Positions 43,884 to 53,395 of a stretch of 64,000 bases of DNA are shown in pieces. A model generated the notes under the pieces. The model saw only the letters and a list, made by a program, of their open reading frames with translations. It was not told the origin of the DNA and did no database searches. This DNA is from Bradyrhizobium sp. WSM3983 (GTDB lineage Bacteria > Pseudomonadota > Alphaproteobacteria > Rhizobiales > Xanthobacteraceae): contig NZ_KI421489.1 of assembly GCF_000473045.1 (NCBI RefSeq), positions 192 through 64,191 of the forward strand. Direction: 5' to 3'. Made by a program: the position numbers and the translations under genes. Each line of letters opens with the position of its first letter. The first letter of the stretch is position 1.

Positions 43884-45848
43884 ATGTTCAAGCTCAAGTC
43901 GATTGCGGCCCGCCTGATTCTCACGATCGCGCTCACCGTTGCGGTGGCTTGCGCCATCCTCTCCGGTTTCTCGATCACCCAGCAGCGGGCGCTGACACGG
44001 ATGGCGCTCGATCAGCAGCTCAAGCTGCAATATGAGAGCGTGATCGCGGCGATTGACTATGAGGGCCGTTCGGCCTTGGCGGTCTCCGCCGTGATCGCCG
44101 CGCTGCCGCCGGTCGGCGATGCCATTGCCAAGGGCGATCGCGACGCCCTCCTCGCGCTGCTCGGCGACGCCAACAAGGCGCTGAAGGCGCAAGGCATCCC
44201 GCTGATCACCTTCCAGGTTCCACCGGCGATCTCTTTCTTCCGCGTCCACACTCCCAAGTCGTTTGGCGACGACGTCTCCGGCCGTCGCGCCACCGTGGTC
44301 GAGGCGCTCAAGACCGGGCGGCAGATCGTCGGCGTCGAGCCGGGCCGCGAGGCGCTCGGCATCTTCGGCATGACGCCGATCGTGCGCGACGGCAAGAACC
44401 TCGCCAATGTCGATATCGGCGCCGCCTTCGGCAAGGAATTCGTCGACCGCGCCAAGAAGCGCTTTGGCATCGACCTCGCCGTCTACTCCGTCGACGGCGC
44501 GGCGCTGAACAAGCTGTCCTCGACCTTCGGCGAGAACGCCGTCGCCAAGCCGGACGAACTGAGAGCCGTGATCAGCGGCGCGCCGCTGCTGCGCGGGGCC
44601 GAACTCGACGGCCATCCGGCCGAGGTCTATGCCGGGCCGATCAAGAACTACGCAGGCCAACCGGTCGGCGTGCTCGAGATTATCAAGGACACGACCGAAT
44701 ACGAGGCCGCCTTTGCCGCTTCCGAGCGCAATCTGATCCTCGGCACGGTCGCAATCCTCACCGCCGCCATCGTGCTGGCGTTCCTGCTCGGGCGCGGATT
44801 GTCGCGGCCGCTCACCGCGATCACCGCGGTCATGAACGCCCTGTCGAGCGGCGACACCCGCGTCACCATTCCCGGCAGCGAGCGTCCGGACGAGCTCGGC
44901 ACCATGGCCAAGGCGGTCGAAATGTTTCGCCAGAGCATGCTCGAAACAGGCTCGCTGCGCGAGGCGCAGGAGGCCGACAAGGCCAAGGCCGAGATCGAGA
45001 AGCAGGCGCTGCAGCGCCGGATGGCCGACCGCTTCGAGGCCGACGTCAAGGGCGTGGTCGCCGCGGTCGCCAAGGCGACCGCGGGCATGCAGCATGTCGC
45101 CGGCGAGATCACCTCCAGCGTCAACGGCACCTCGCAACGCGCCTCGGCGGCTGCGACCGCGTCGGAAGAAGCCTCGACCAGCGTCAATGCGGTGGCGGCA
45201 GCGACCGAGGAGCTCGCCTCCTCCGTCACCGAGATCGGCCGCCAGGTCACCCATTCCAGCCAGGTCGCGAGCGGCGCGGTGGTCAAGGCCACCGAGACCA
45301 CGGAGATGGTCACGAGCCTTGCGGCCTCCGCCGAGCGCATCGGCGACGTGCTGCGCCTGATCAGCGAGATCGCGAGCCAGACCAATCTGCTGGCGCTGAA
45401 TGCCACCATCGAGGCGGCCCGCGCCGGCGAGGCCGGCCGCGGCTTTGCGGTCGTCGCGTCCGAAGTGAAGGAGCTGGCGAGCCAGACCGCGAAGGCGACC
45501 GACGAGATCGCGACCCAAGTCAATGCGATCCAGGCGGCGACCGGCAATTGCGTCACCGCGATCTCCGATATCAGCGGCACCATCCGCGAGATCAGCGGCA
45601 TCGCCACCACGATTGCCGCCGCCGTCGAGGAGCAAGGCTCGGCGACGCGGGAGATCGCCCGCAGCGTGCAGCAGGCCTCCACCGGCACCACCGAAGTCTC
45701 GGCCAACGTCGCCGGCGCGAGCCAGGCCGCGGACCAGTCGCGTGCGCTGGCCGGCAATGTGATGGTCGCCTCGGGCGAGCTCGGGCAGCATGCGTCGGCG
45801 CTCCGGCAGAGTGTCGACACCTTCCTCGCGGGGCTTCGCGCGGCGTGA
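43884..45848 (+). CDS. methyl-accepting chemotaxis protein
   Basis: The 654-residue receptor has a first membrane helix (LILTIALTVAVACAILSGFS) and a periplasmic Cache_3-like sensor domain (ISFFRVHTPKSFGDDVSGRR; EALGIFGMTPIVRDGKNLAN). A second helix follows near residue 290 (ILGTVAILTAAIVLAFLLG), then HAMP and a signalling domain with the tip NLLALNATIEAARAGEAGRG. It clusters with CheA/CheW at the membrane. The ligand is unknown. ATG 43884 is the start that gives the signal anchor. No chemotaxis operon is adjacent. Confidence 0.94.
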   Translation: MFKLKSIAARLILTIALTVAVACAILSGFSITQQRALTRMALDQQLKLQYESVIAAIDYEGRSALAVSAVIAALPPVGDAIAKGDRDALLALLGDANKALKAQGIPLITFQVPPAISFFRVHTPKSFGDDVSGRRATVVEALKTGRQIVGVEPGREALGIFGMTPIVRDGKNLANVDIGAAFGKEFVDRAKKRFGIDLAVYSVDGAALNKLSSTFGENAVAKPDELRAVISGAPLLRGAELDGHPAEVYAGPIKNYAGQPVGVLEIIKDTTEYEAAFAASERNLILGTVAILTAAIVLAFLLGRGLSRPLTAITAVMNALSSGDTRVTIPGSERPDELGTMAKAVEMFRQSMLETGSLREAQEADKAKAEIEKQALQRRMADRFEADVKGVVAAVAKATAGMQHVAGEITSSVNGTSQRASAAATASEEASTSVNAVAAATEELASSVTEIGRQVTHSSQVASGAVVKATETTEMVTSLAASAERIGDVLRLISEIASQTNLLALNATIEAARAGEAGRGFAVVASEVKELASQTAKATDEIATQVNAIQAATGNCVTAISDISGTIREISGIATTIAAAVEEQGSATREIARSVQQASTGTTEVSANVAGASQAADQSRALAGNVMVASGELGQHASALRQSVDTFLAGLRAA

Positions 45849-45863
45849 CCGGCCGCGATCTGT

Positions 45864-45877
45864 TTGATTTAAATCAA
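45864..45877. promoter_or_regulatory. perfect FNR/FixK-type box TTGAT-N4-ATCAA
   Basis: TTGATTTAAATCAA is a full palindrome matching the FNR/FixK consensus. It is centred about 85 bp before the ATG of the YGYRG-repeat gene. It implies low-oxygen control of that gene. Confidence 0.6.
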
Positions 45878-45955
45878 GCCCACGACAGCAAGGCTGTCTC
45901 CGAATAGAGTGTCGATGGCCGCGCCCAAGCGCCGCCGTACAGCACGGAGACGGTC

Positions 45956-46396
45956 ATGAGGTTCTCGAACTCTCTACGTACTGCCGTTCTCGCCGCGGCC
46001 GGCGCCCTGCTCGTCACGGGCGCCCAGGCCGGCCCGATGCCGACATCCGTGGCGACGATCAAGTCGATGGTCGATCCTGTGACCACCAACGTGCGCTGGG
46101 GCTACGGCTACCGCGGCGGCTACGGCTATCGCGGCGTCGGATGGGGTTACCGTGGCGGCTATGGCTATCGTGGCGGCCTCGCCTATCGCGGTTACGGCTA
46201 TCGCGGCTACGGCTACCGGGGCCTCGGTTACGGCGGCGCCGGCGCCGTCGTCGGTGCCGGGATCGCGAGCGCCTATTACCGAGGCTATGGCGGCGGCTAT
46301 CCCGGCTATGGCTATGCGCCGGCGTACGGATATGGCGGCGGCTACAGCTATGTCGACGACACCTGCATGCCGTCTGGCCCCTACTCCGGTTACTGA
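45956..46396 (+). CDS. secreted YGYRG-repeat protein
   Basis: The 146-residue protein has a signal peptide (SLRTAVLAAAGALLVTGAQA). A mature part dominated by Gly/Tyr/Arg repeats (GYGYRGGYGYRGVGWGYRGG type) starts near residue 47. A glycine-rich helix segment (GAGAVVGAGIASAYYRG) follows, then a Gly/Tyr C-terminus with one Cys. It resembles other rhizobial cell-envelope Gly/Tyr-rich proteins, but its role is unknown. A perfect FNR/FixK box lies upstream. Confidence 0.75.
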   Translation: MRFSNSLRTAVLAAAGALLVTGAQAGPMPTSVATIKSMVDPVTTNVRWGYGYRGGYGYRGVGWGYRGGYGYRGGLAYRGYGYRGYGYRGLGYGGAGAVVGAGIASAYYRGYGGGYPGYGYAPAYGYGGGYSYVDDTCMPSGPYSGY

Positions 46397-46411
46397 GTCA
46401 CTCTGAACGAG

Positions 46412-47137
46412 TCAGGCCTTCCGCGCGCCGAGGAGCTGGCCACGCCAGCCGAGGGCGATGACGAAGGCCAGGCCCGCCAGATACAGCATGCCGACGACGA
46501 TATCGACGATACGATCGCTGCCGGTGCAAATGCCGCTGAAGAAGCAGGCCCTCGACAAAACTCCGGCCTTGACCAGGACGTCAAGCGCTATCGGAAAGAC
46601 GATGATGCAGAGAATGAGATAGGCCAGCGTCACAACGCCTCGTCGAAAGCGTGACGGCATTCCCGCGCGGTCGGACTCGACCCGCTCGGTGATGAATTGC
46701 GATGGCCCGGCCTGCGCAGGATCGCGGATCTGCACCGTCGAGCGCGTCAAGAGATCATGCACCGCCTGGTTTCGACGCGTCGCCCCCATGCTGAGGAACG
46801 AGTACCAGCCGAGCAGGCTCTTGAGGGCAAACCGGCCGAGCGCCCTGGGAAAACTCAGATTGCCGCCGTTGTCGGCGACCACGCGAAGGTTGGTCCAGTA
46901 ATGCCCGAGCGTGCTGCCGACGCGCGAGACCAGGAGCGGTTCGTAGAGCACAAGAATCAGAACGACCACGGCCCCGAGCACCCGAGCCAGGGTATCGCTC
47001 TCGACATTGCTCGCCACGATCAAGGCGCCGAATACCAGCGCCAACGAGAGGGTCCAGTCGAGAAACATGGCGCGCAGCCGCCGCGAGAACCGTGCATAAC
47101 GCGGCATGTCGGGCGCGGTCGGCGCGTCAAGGCTCAT
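46412..47137 (-). CDS. RDD family membrane protein
   Basis: The 241-residue protein has four to five membrane segments and RDD features. RRLRAMFLDWTLSLALVFGA contains the Arg/Asp pair in the first helix, and SRVGSTLGHYWTNLRVVADN follows. Further helices come later (GVVTLAYLILCIIVFPIALD; IVDIVVGMLYLAGLAFVIAL). Function is unknown; some RDD proteins are ion transporters. It is convergent with the YGYRG gene. Confidence 0.85.
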   Translation of the reverse strand: MSLDAPTAPDMPRYARFSRRLRAMFLDWTLSLALVFGALIVASNVESDTLARVLGAVVVLILVLYEPLLVSRVGSTLGHYWTNLRVVADNGGNLSFPRALGRFALKSLLGWYSFLSMGATRRNQAVHDLLTRSTVQIRDPAQAGPSQFITERVESDRAGMPSRFRRGVVTLAYLILCIIVFPIALDVLVKAGVLSRACFFSGICTGSDRIVDIVVGMLYLAGLAFVIALGWRGQLLGARKA

Positions 47138-47266
47138 GGCGCGGGTCTCCGATGGATCGTCGGACGCCTGACAATGGCGGAGGTCAGATCATGCCACCAA
47201 CGCAGCGTTCTCGCCGCAGGTTGTATCTGCGCTGCGCTACGCCTTCAAGACACAGATGACCAATAC

Positions 47267-49474
47267 CTAAGCGACCAGCGCGGTGTCACCGTCGATGCCG
47301 CGCTGCGCGGCCAGCAGGCTGATGATCTCGGCATTGGGCCGGGCCTTGCTGAACAGAAAGCCCTGGCCCTCGTCGCAGCCCTCAGTGCGCAGGCAGCTCA
47401 GTTCGGCCTCGGTCTCGACGCCCTCGGCGGTGATGATGACGCCAAGGCCTTTGCCTAGGCTGACGATGGAGCGGATGATCGCCTGCGCCTCGCGGTTGGC
47501 GCCGAGATCGCGGACGAAGGACTGGTCGATCTTGATCTTGTCGAACGGGAAGCTGCGCAAATAGCTGAGGCTGGAATAGCCGGTGCCGAAATCGTCCATC
47601 GAGATGCGCACGCCGAGCGCGCGCAGCGCATGCAGCGTCGCCAGCACCTGGGCGCTCTTCTCCAAGAGCAGCGTTTCGGTGATCTCGAGCTCGAGCCGCC
47701 GCGGCGGCAGGCCGGAATGTTTCAGCGCGTCCGTGACCATCGACAGCAGATTGCCGCTGCGGAACTGGAGCGGCGACAGGTTGACGGCGACGCGGACGTC
47801 ATCCGGCCAGGTCGCGGCATCGAGGCAGGCGCGGCGCAGCATCAGGCCGCCGAGAGGGTTGATGAGACCGGTTTCTTCCGCAACCGGAATGAACTCGGCC
47901 GGCGAGACCATGCCGCGCTCGGCATGCGGCCAGCGCACCAGCGCCTCGAAGCCGGTGATGCGGCCGCTCGAGAGGTCGATCAGTGGCTGATAATAGGGAC
48001 GCAGCACGTCGTTCTGGATCGCGTCACGCAGCTCGACCTCGATCTTGCGGCGGCTCTGCGCTTTCGCATCGAGCGCAGCCTCGAAGAAGGCGAAGGTGCC
48101 GCGCGCATCCGACTTGGCGCGAGACAGCGCCATGTCGGCGCTCTTGAGCAGCTTTTCGGACTCATCGCCGTCACCGGGCGCCATCGCGATGCCGATGGAG
48201 GCGCCGATCACCACCGAATGGCCATCGAGCAGATAGGGATCGGCGATGGCTTCCAAGAGACGTTTTGCCATCATCACCGCGTCCTCGGGACGCGTCAGGC
48301 CGCTCTGCACGATCGCGAATTCGTCGGAGTTGAGCCGCGCCAGCGCGTCCTCCTCGCGCAAGGTCGAGCGCAGCCGCTTGGCAACGCCGCGCAGCAGCTT
48401 GTCGCCGACCGCGTGACCCAGCGTGTCGTTGACCGCCTTGAAATTGTCGAGCCCGAGCATCAGCACCGCGACCTTGTCGGTGCTGCGACGCGTATGGGCG
48501 AGCATCTCGTCGACCTGCTGGCGCAGCAGATTGCGGTTCGGCAGGCCGGTCAGCCCGTCATGCTGGGCCATGAAGGCAAGCCGCGCCTCGGCGCGCTTGC
48601 GTTCGGTGATGTCCATCAGGGCGAGCAGCACCGCGGGCCGCTCGTCATAGGTCAATTCGCGGGAATAGATCGCGAGATCGATCAACGCACCGTCGGCCTT
48701 GACGTGCTTCCAGGTGCGCGCGGCCTGCTCCTCGCTGGAGCGATCGATGGTCCAGGGCGGCTCGCTGTCGAAGGCCTGCAGGGAGCGGATCTTGAGCTTC
48801 TCGAACTCGGCGCGGCTATAGCCGTAATGCGCGACCGCGGCATCATTGACGCCGAGGATGCGCTCGTCGTCCAGCGCGCAGACGATCATGGGGACGGGAT
48901 TGCCGTCGAACAGCAGGCGGAACGAGGCCTCGCGCTGCTTCAATTCGGTGATGTCGACGCGCAGGCCGACGACGCCGCCGTCATCGGTGCGGCGCTCCTC
49001 GATCAGGATGACGCGGCCGTCGGACAGCGTCTGCTCGTGGCGTTTGCCGGGCTCGTAAAGCTTCTTCAGCCGCTCGGCGATCCATTCGTCCTCGTGGCCG
49101 GCCGCTTCCGGATAGTCGCCGCGGGCCACGCCGACACGCAGCGTGTCTTCGAGCCGCACGCCTTCTTCGAACAGATCAGCGGTCTTGCTGTAGATCTCGG
49201 AATATTGCTTGTTCCAGAGGACGTAGCGGCCTTCGGGATCGAGGATCACGATGCCCTGCGGCAGCAGGTCGACGGCCTGGCGCAGCCGCTCATGCGATTT
49301 GCGCGCTTCAATGATGGCCGCTTCAGCTTCCGCACGGCTTTGCACGAGCAGGTCGCGTTCGGCGCGCGGGTGGGGCGCGCGCGCAAACCGCGGCTTGCGC
49401 GGCTGTCGGTCGCCCCTGGCAAGCACGTTACGCTTTCGCTTTTTTGTTTTTTTGAACCCCAAACTCAACTTCAC
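47267..49474 (-). CDS. PAS-GGDEF-EAL cyclic di-GMP protein with degenerate GGDEF
   Basis: The 735-residue cytoplasmic protein has a basic N-terminus and two PAS domains (VDLLPQGIVILDPEGRYVLW; FRLLFDGNPVPMIVCALDDE). A GGDEF-like domain has the signature ARLNSDEFAIV, so GG is replaced by NS. The EAL domain looks intact: FEALVRWPHAERG, LELEITETLLLE, DDFGTGYSSLSYLRSFPFDK. It is probably mainly a phosphodiesterase. The GTG start at 49474 is uncertain; GTG 49426 is possible. Confidence 0.93.
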   Translation of the reverse strand: MKLSLGFKKTKKRKRNVLARGDRQPRKPRFARAPHPRAERDLLVQSRAEAEAAIIEARKSHERLRQAVDLLPQGIVILDPEGRYVLWNKQYSEIYSKTADLFEEGVRLEDTLRVGVARGDYPEAAGHEDEWIAERLKKLYEPGKRHEQTLSDGRVILIEERRTDDGGVVGLRVDITELKQREASFRLLFDGNPVPMIVCALDDERILGVNDAAVAHYGYSRAEFEKLKIRSLQAFDSEPPWTIDRSSEEQAARTWKHVKADGALIDLAIYSRELTYDERPAVLLALMDITERKRAEARLAFMAQHDGLTGLPNRNLLRQQVDEMLAHTRRSTDKVAVLMLGLDNFKAVNDTLGHAVGDKLLRGVAKRLRSTLREEDALARLNSDEFAIVQSGLTRPEDAVMMAKRLLEAIADPYLLDGHSVVIGASIGIAMAPGDGDESEKLLKSADMALSRAKSDARGTFAFFEAALDAKAQSRRKIEVELRDAIQNDVLRPYYQPLIDLSSGRITGFEALVRWPHAERGMVSPAEFIPVAEETGLINPLGGLMLRRACLDAATWPDDVRVAVNLSPLQFRSGNLLSMVTDALKHSGLPPRRLELEITETLLLEKSAQVLATLHALRALGVRISMDDFGTGYSSLSYLRSFPFDKIKIDQSFVRDLGANREAQAIIRSIVSLGKGLGVIITAEGVETEAELSCLRTEGCDEGQGFLFSKARPNAEIISLLAAQRGIDGDTALVA

Positions 49475-49918
49475 ACGTCCTAGCCGCGCCCAGCGGACGC
49501 AAGTCTTGCTCCAAGTGTCTGAAAGAAAAGTAATCTTGGGTGGTTTCGTTCTCCGGGGAGGCGCGTTGCTGTGGCTGGGAGCCGCAGCGTTTTGCCTGTT
49601 TGCGAGGCGCGATCAGCGTCGTCAGGCGCGTCGAACCTGCTTGCTCGCCGCGACCGGCGAGAGAGGAGACGCAAAAACGTGCACTCTCCTTGAATCAATT
49701 CCGGAACGCACCTCCGCGTGCATGCAGCAGCCAAGCGCATCTCGTTCCGAGCACGAATTTTGGTCAAGGCAGGATAGAGTTATCGTACCGTTAAAAATCG
49801 GGCTGCAGCGGCGGAAATCTACGACTTTCGCACGATGTCCCCGCTGCGCTTGAAGGCGCGCCAGTCCGAAAGCCTAATCCTTAACCCCGACGCGGCGTTG
49901 GGCTATAAGGACATCAGC
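49475..49918. other. intergenic region between divergent genes, no gene recognised
   Basis: This 444-bp region separates the divergent GGDEF-EAL and mepA genes. It must carry both promoters. Open frames here lack ribosome sites and recognisable products. Confidence 0.45.
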
Positions 49919-50863
49919 ATGAGTCCCCGCCGCATCGCCCCTCTCCTGCTTATGATGACGCTCCTGGCCGCCGGCGGCGCGCTGGCCCAGGACAAGGGCA
50001 GCGTGAACCCAAAACCGTTGCCGCCGCTCGCCAATCCGAACGATCCCAAGATCGGCGCCAAGGAGCTGTTCGCGCGCAAGCTCCTGCCCTCGGCGGGGCC
50101 GGCGCATGTCATCGGCTCCTATGTGAAGGGCTGCATCGGCGGCGCGCAACAGATGCCGCTCAATGGCGACAATTGGCAGGTGATGCGCCTGTCGCGTCAC
50201 CGCAATTACGGCCATCCCGACATGATCGCGCTGATCAAGCGGCTCGCGGCCAAGGTGCACAAGGACGCGGGCTGGCCGGGTATCCTGGTCGGCGACATCG
50301 GCCAGCCGCGCGGCGGGCCGGCACTATCCGGCCATGCCAGCCATCAGATCGGGCTCGATGCCGACATCTGGCTGACGCCGATGCCGGACCGTCGGCTCTC
50401 GCGCGAGGAGCGCGAGGAGATGTCGGCGGTGATGATGGTGCGCGAGGACCGGCTCGACATCGATCCGAAAGTGTTCACGCCGAGCCATGTGCTGGTGCTG
50501 CGCGATGCGGCGCAGGAGCCGGCGGTGCAGCGCATCTTCGTCAATCCCGCGATCAAGAAGGCGCTGTGCCGCGAGGCCAAGGGCGACCGCTCCTGGCTGT
50601 CAAAAATCCGACCGTGGTGGGGCCACGACTATCATTTCCACATCCGCATGCGCTGCCCGGCGGGCGCCAGCGAATGCCAGGGACAGCCGTCGCAATCCGA
50701 TGACGAAGGCTGCAAGCCCTCCGATCTCGCCTACTGGTTCAGCGAGGGCGTGCTGCATCCAAAGCCGCCGCCGGAGCCGCCGAAGCCGAAACCACCGATG
50801 ACGCTGGCGCAGATGCCGGCGGCCTGCAAAGCCGTGCTGCGCGCGGGCGATGCGAAGCCGTAG
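49919..50863 (+). CDS. mepA: penicillin-insensitive murein endopeptidase
   Basis: The 314-residue protein has a signal peptide (PRRIAPLLLMMTLLAAGGAL). The LAS metallopeptidase motifs are SGHASHQIGLDADIW (HxxxxxxxD zinc site) and the final WWGHDYHFHIRMRCPAGA with its zinc His residues. RHRNYGHPDMIALIKRLAA is also typical of MepA. It cuts peptidoglycan cross-links in the periplasm. ATG 49919 is chosen because it begins the signal peptide; the longer frame to 49835 has no support. Confidence 0.95.
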   Translation: MSPRRIAPLLLMMTLLAAGGALAQDKGSVNPKPLPPLANPNDPKIGAKELFARKLLPSAGPAHVIGSYVKGCIGGAQQMPLNGDNWQVMRLSRHRNYGHPDMIALIKRLAAKVHKDAGWPGILVGDIGQPRGGPALSGHASHQIGLDADIWLTPMPDRRLSREEREEMSAVMMVREDRLDIDPKVFTPSHVLVLRDAAQEPAVQRIFVNPAIKKALCREAKGDRSWLSKIRPWWGHDYHFHIRMRCPAGASECQGQPSQSDDEGCKPSDLAYWFSEGVLHPKPPPEPPKPKPPMTLAQMPAACKAVLRAGDAKP

Positions 50864-50900
50864 GATTTGCGAGCGGGAACGCTGGTGCCAACCCACCGCC

Positions 50901-51021
50901 GTCGTCCCGGCGAAGGCCGGGACCCATACGCCGAGGGAGAAGTCGTCGGACGAAGTGGTCACTCCGAGTCATCGCAAAACCACGGCCTGTGGTCATGGGT
51001 CCCGGCCTTCGCCGGGACGAC
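50901..51021. repeat. inverted repeat pair, family A, no gene inside
   Basis: The left arm at 50901-50929 (GTCGTCCCGGCGAAGGCCGG) and right arm at 50995-51021 have a 65-bp spacer. They lie 38 bp after the mepA stop. It shares the same core as the GIY-YIG element's terminal repeats. Confidence 0.88.
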
Positions 51022-51209
51022 GAGTGGAGAGATTGTGCCGTTTCGCTTGCCCGGAATGACGAACTAGTTGGTTGGTCGTCCCTCTCAAATGAGCTAGGAT
51101 CGCGCTGCCGCTGGCCGTAAGCACGCGGCATTCCGGGATGCGCATCCCGTTCACTGACGAAGCTTGACTGCAAGCCCGCGTCCTCGCGTGGCCAATGATG
51201 GGATTTGAC

Positions 51210-51713
51210 ATGCGCGTCCTCGCTCTCCTTGCCGTGCTCATGTTCGGCGCGACCTCCGCTCTGGCTGCCGAAGAGCCGAGCGGCTGCGACAAGTTCAAAT
51301 GGCCGATCGAGCGCGACCGCGCCGCGCTGACCGCGCCGGACCGCGCCAAGCTCGCCTCGGGAAGCGAACAGGCCGCGGTCCCGTCATCGGCGATCACGCT
51401 GGGCCTGGTCGCGCCTCAGGAGGCAAAGCTGCCCTCGCCGCCGGAGCGGGCGCCGAAGGACGGCACCTTTGCCGGCTTCACAAGCATCAAGGCGGCCAAG
51501 GCCGGGCTCTACACGATCAGCCTGTCCTCAGGCGCCTGGGTCGATCTGGTCCAGGACGGGCATTTCCTCAAACCGGTCGCCTTCAGCGGCGCGACCGATT
51601 GCGACGGCATCCGCAAGACCATGAAATACGAGCTCTCGGACAAGCCCTTCGTGCTCCAAATCAGCGGCGCCAAGGACAATTCGCTCTCGATTTCGATCCT
51701 GCCGGCGCAATAG
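51210..51713 (+). CDS. secreted uncharacterised protein
   Basis: The 167-residue protein has a signal peptide (MRVLALLAVLMFGATSALAA). A β-rich mature domain contains SGCDKFKWPIERDRAALTAP, GLYTISLSSGAWVDLVQDGH and a C-terminal ISGAKDNSLSISILPA. Two cysteines are present (SGCDK, TDCDG). I recognise no family, but the pattern of a folded periplasmic domain and the clean signal peptide support it. ATG 51210 fits the signal peptide better than 51195. Confidence 0.75.
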   Translation: MRVLALLAVLMFGATSALAAEEPSGCDKFKWPIERDRAALTAPDRAKLASGSEQAAVPSSAITLGLVAPQEAKLPSPPERAPKDGTFAGFTSIKAAKAGLYTISLSSGAWVDLVQDGHFLKPVAFSGATDCDGIRKTMKYELSDKPFVLQISGAKDNSLSISILPAQ

Positions 51714-51898
51714 ATTAGACAAACGGGCGCCTTTGACCTGAGGCGCCGGCCTGCTATCTTCGAGGCTAGCGATATCCCAGCCGGCCGTAAGCCGTTGCGG
51801 GGACACGTGGAACAGCGCTTCCGCCGGTCGCGATCGAACCCACCAACGCCAGATTTGCGCGTGCGTTTGCGCGCGCGGGCTCGCACGGAGCGCCATCC

Positions 51899-52684
51899 AT
51901 GTATCGTATCGCCGGACTTTTCACCGCCTTCGTCATGCTCGCGGGCACGAGCCTTTCGCCTGCCAGCGCCGAGGACAAGACCATCACGGTCTTCGCCGCG
52001 GCGTCGATGAAGAACGCGCTCGACGAGGTCGATGCCGCCTACACCGCCAAGACCGGCATCAAGTTCAGCGTCAGCTATGCCGCGAGCTCGGTGCTCGCCA
52101 GGCAGATCGAGCAGGGCGCGCCGGCCGACGTGTTCGTCTCGGCCGACACCGACTGGATGGACTACGCGACTTCCAAGAAGACCATCAACGAGCCGACCCG
52201 CGTCAACCTGCTCGGCAACAGTATCGTGCTGATCGCACCGAAGGACTCCAAAATCGACAACGTCACCATCGCGCAAGGTTTTGACCTCGCAAAACTCGCC
52301 GGCGACGGCAAGATCGCGACCGGCGACGTCAAGTCGGTGCCAGCAGGCAAATACGCCAAGGCCGCGCTGGAGAAGCTCGGCGCCTGGCAGGCGGCGGAGC
52401 CGAAATTCGCCATGGCCGAGAGCGTGCGCGCTGCGCTGACGCTGGTGGCGCGTGGTGAAGCCAATCTCGGCATCGTCTATTCCACCGACGCCAAGGTCGA
52501 GCCCGGCGTGAAGATCGTCGGCATCTTCCCGGCGGATTCGCATCCGGCGATCATCTATCCGGTTGCGGCGACCACGACTGCGAAGCCCGAGACCAACGAT
52601 TATCTTGCCTTCCTGCGCACGTCGGCGGCCAAGACCATTCTGGAAAAATACGGGTTCAAGTTCCTGATCAGCCCCACCACCTGA
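51899..52684 (+). CDS. modA: molybdate ABC transporter substrate-binding protein
   Basis: The 261-residue protein has a signal peptide (IAGLFTAFVMLAGTSLSPAS). The ModA/PBP type II domain contains ITVFAAASMKNALDEVDAAY (the early AASL/AASM oxyanion site), VSYAASSVLARQIEQGAPAD and DVFVSADTDWMDY. It captures molybdate (or tungstate) in the periplasm for ModBC. It is first in the modABC operon, with 13 bp to modB. Confidence 0.95.
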   Translation: MYRIAGLFTAFVMLAGTSLSPASAEDKTITVFAAASMKNALDEVDAAYTAKTGIKFSVSYAASSVLARQIEQGAPADVFVSADTDWMDYATSKKTINEPTRVNLLGNSIVLIAPKDSKIDNVTIAQGFDLAKLAGDGKIATGDVKSVPAGKYAKAALEKLGAWQAAEPKFAMAESVRAALTLVARGEANLGIVYSTDAKVEPGVKIVGIFPADSHPAIIYPVAATTTAKPETNDYLAFLRTSAAKTILEKYGFKFLISPTT

Positions 52685-52697
52685 TTTCTGCGACTTG

Positions 52698-53393
52698 ATG
52701 CTCGACATCTCTCCCGCGGAATGGACGGCGATCCTGCTCTCGCTCAGGGTCGCCGTCATCGCGACGCTGGTGGCAACGCCGTTCGGCATTGCCCTGGCGT
52801 GGCTGCTCGCCCGCAAGGATTTTTGGGGCAAGTCATTCCTTGACGCCGTCGTGCATCTGCCGCTGGTGCTGCCGCCGGTTGTGACCGGCTATCTCCTGCT
52901 CCTCACCTTCGGCCGCCGCGGCCTCGTCGGCGCTTTCCTCGCCGATCATCTCGGTATCGTCTTCGCGTTCCGCTGGACCGGTGCAGCGCTCGCCTGCGGC
53001 GTGATGTCGTTTCCGCTGCTGGTGCGCCCGATGCGGCTGTCGATCGAGGCGATCGACCGCCGGCTCGAACAGGCCGCCGAGACGCTCGGTGCGGCGCCGC
53101 TCAAAGTGTTCTTCACGGTGACGCTGCCCTTGGCGCTGCCCGGCGTGCTCGCCGGCATGGTGCTCGGCTTTGCCAAGGCGATCGGCGAGTTTGGCGCGAC
53201 CATCACCTTCGTTTCCAACATTCCCGGCGAGACCCAGACGATTTCGTCGGCGATCTATTCGCTGATCCAGACGCCGGACGGAGACGCGGCTGCAGGGCGG
53301 CTCGTGATCGTCTCCGTGATCCTGGCACTAGGCGCGCTGATCGCCGCAGAATGGTTCGCCCGTCGCGCCACGCAGCGATTGCACGGAAACTGA
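52698..53393 (+). CDS. modB: molybdate ABC transporter permease
   Basis: The 231-residue protein has five to six membrane segments and the ABC permease coupling motif EAAETLGAAPLKVFFTVTLP (EAA loop) before GVLAGMVLGFAKAIGEFGAT. That sequence is typical of ModB. It forms the channel for molybdate with ModC. ATG 52698 is used; a TTG one codon earlier is possible. It lies between modA and modC, with a 2-bp gap to modC. Confidence 0.95.
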   Translation: MLDISPAEWTAILLSLRVAVIATLVATPFGIALAWLLARKDFWGKSFLDAVVHLPLVLPPVVTGYLLLLTFGRRGLVGAFLADHLGIVFAFRWTGAALACGVMSFPLLVRPMRLSIEAIDRRLEQAAETLGAAPLKVFFTVTLPLALPGVLAGMVLGFAKAIGEFGATITFVSNIPGETQTISSAIYSLIQTPDGDAAAGRLVIVSVILALGALIAAEWFARRATQRLHGN

Positions 53394-53395
53394 CC

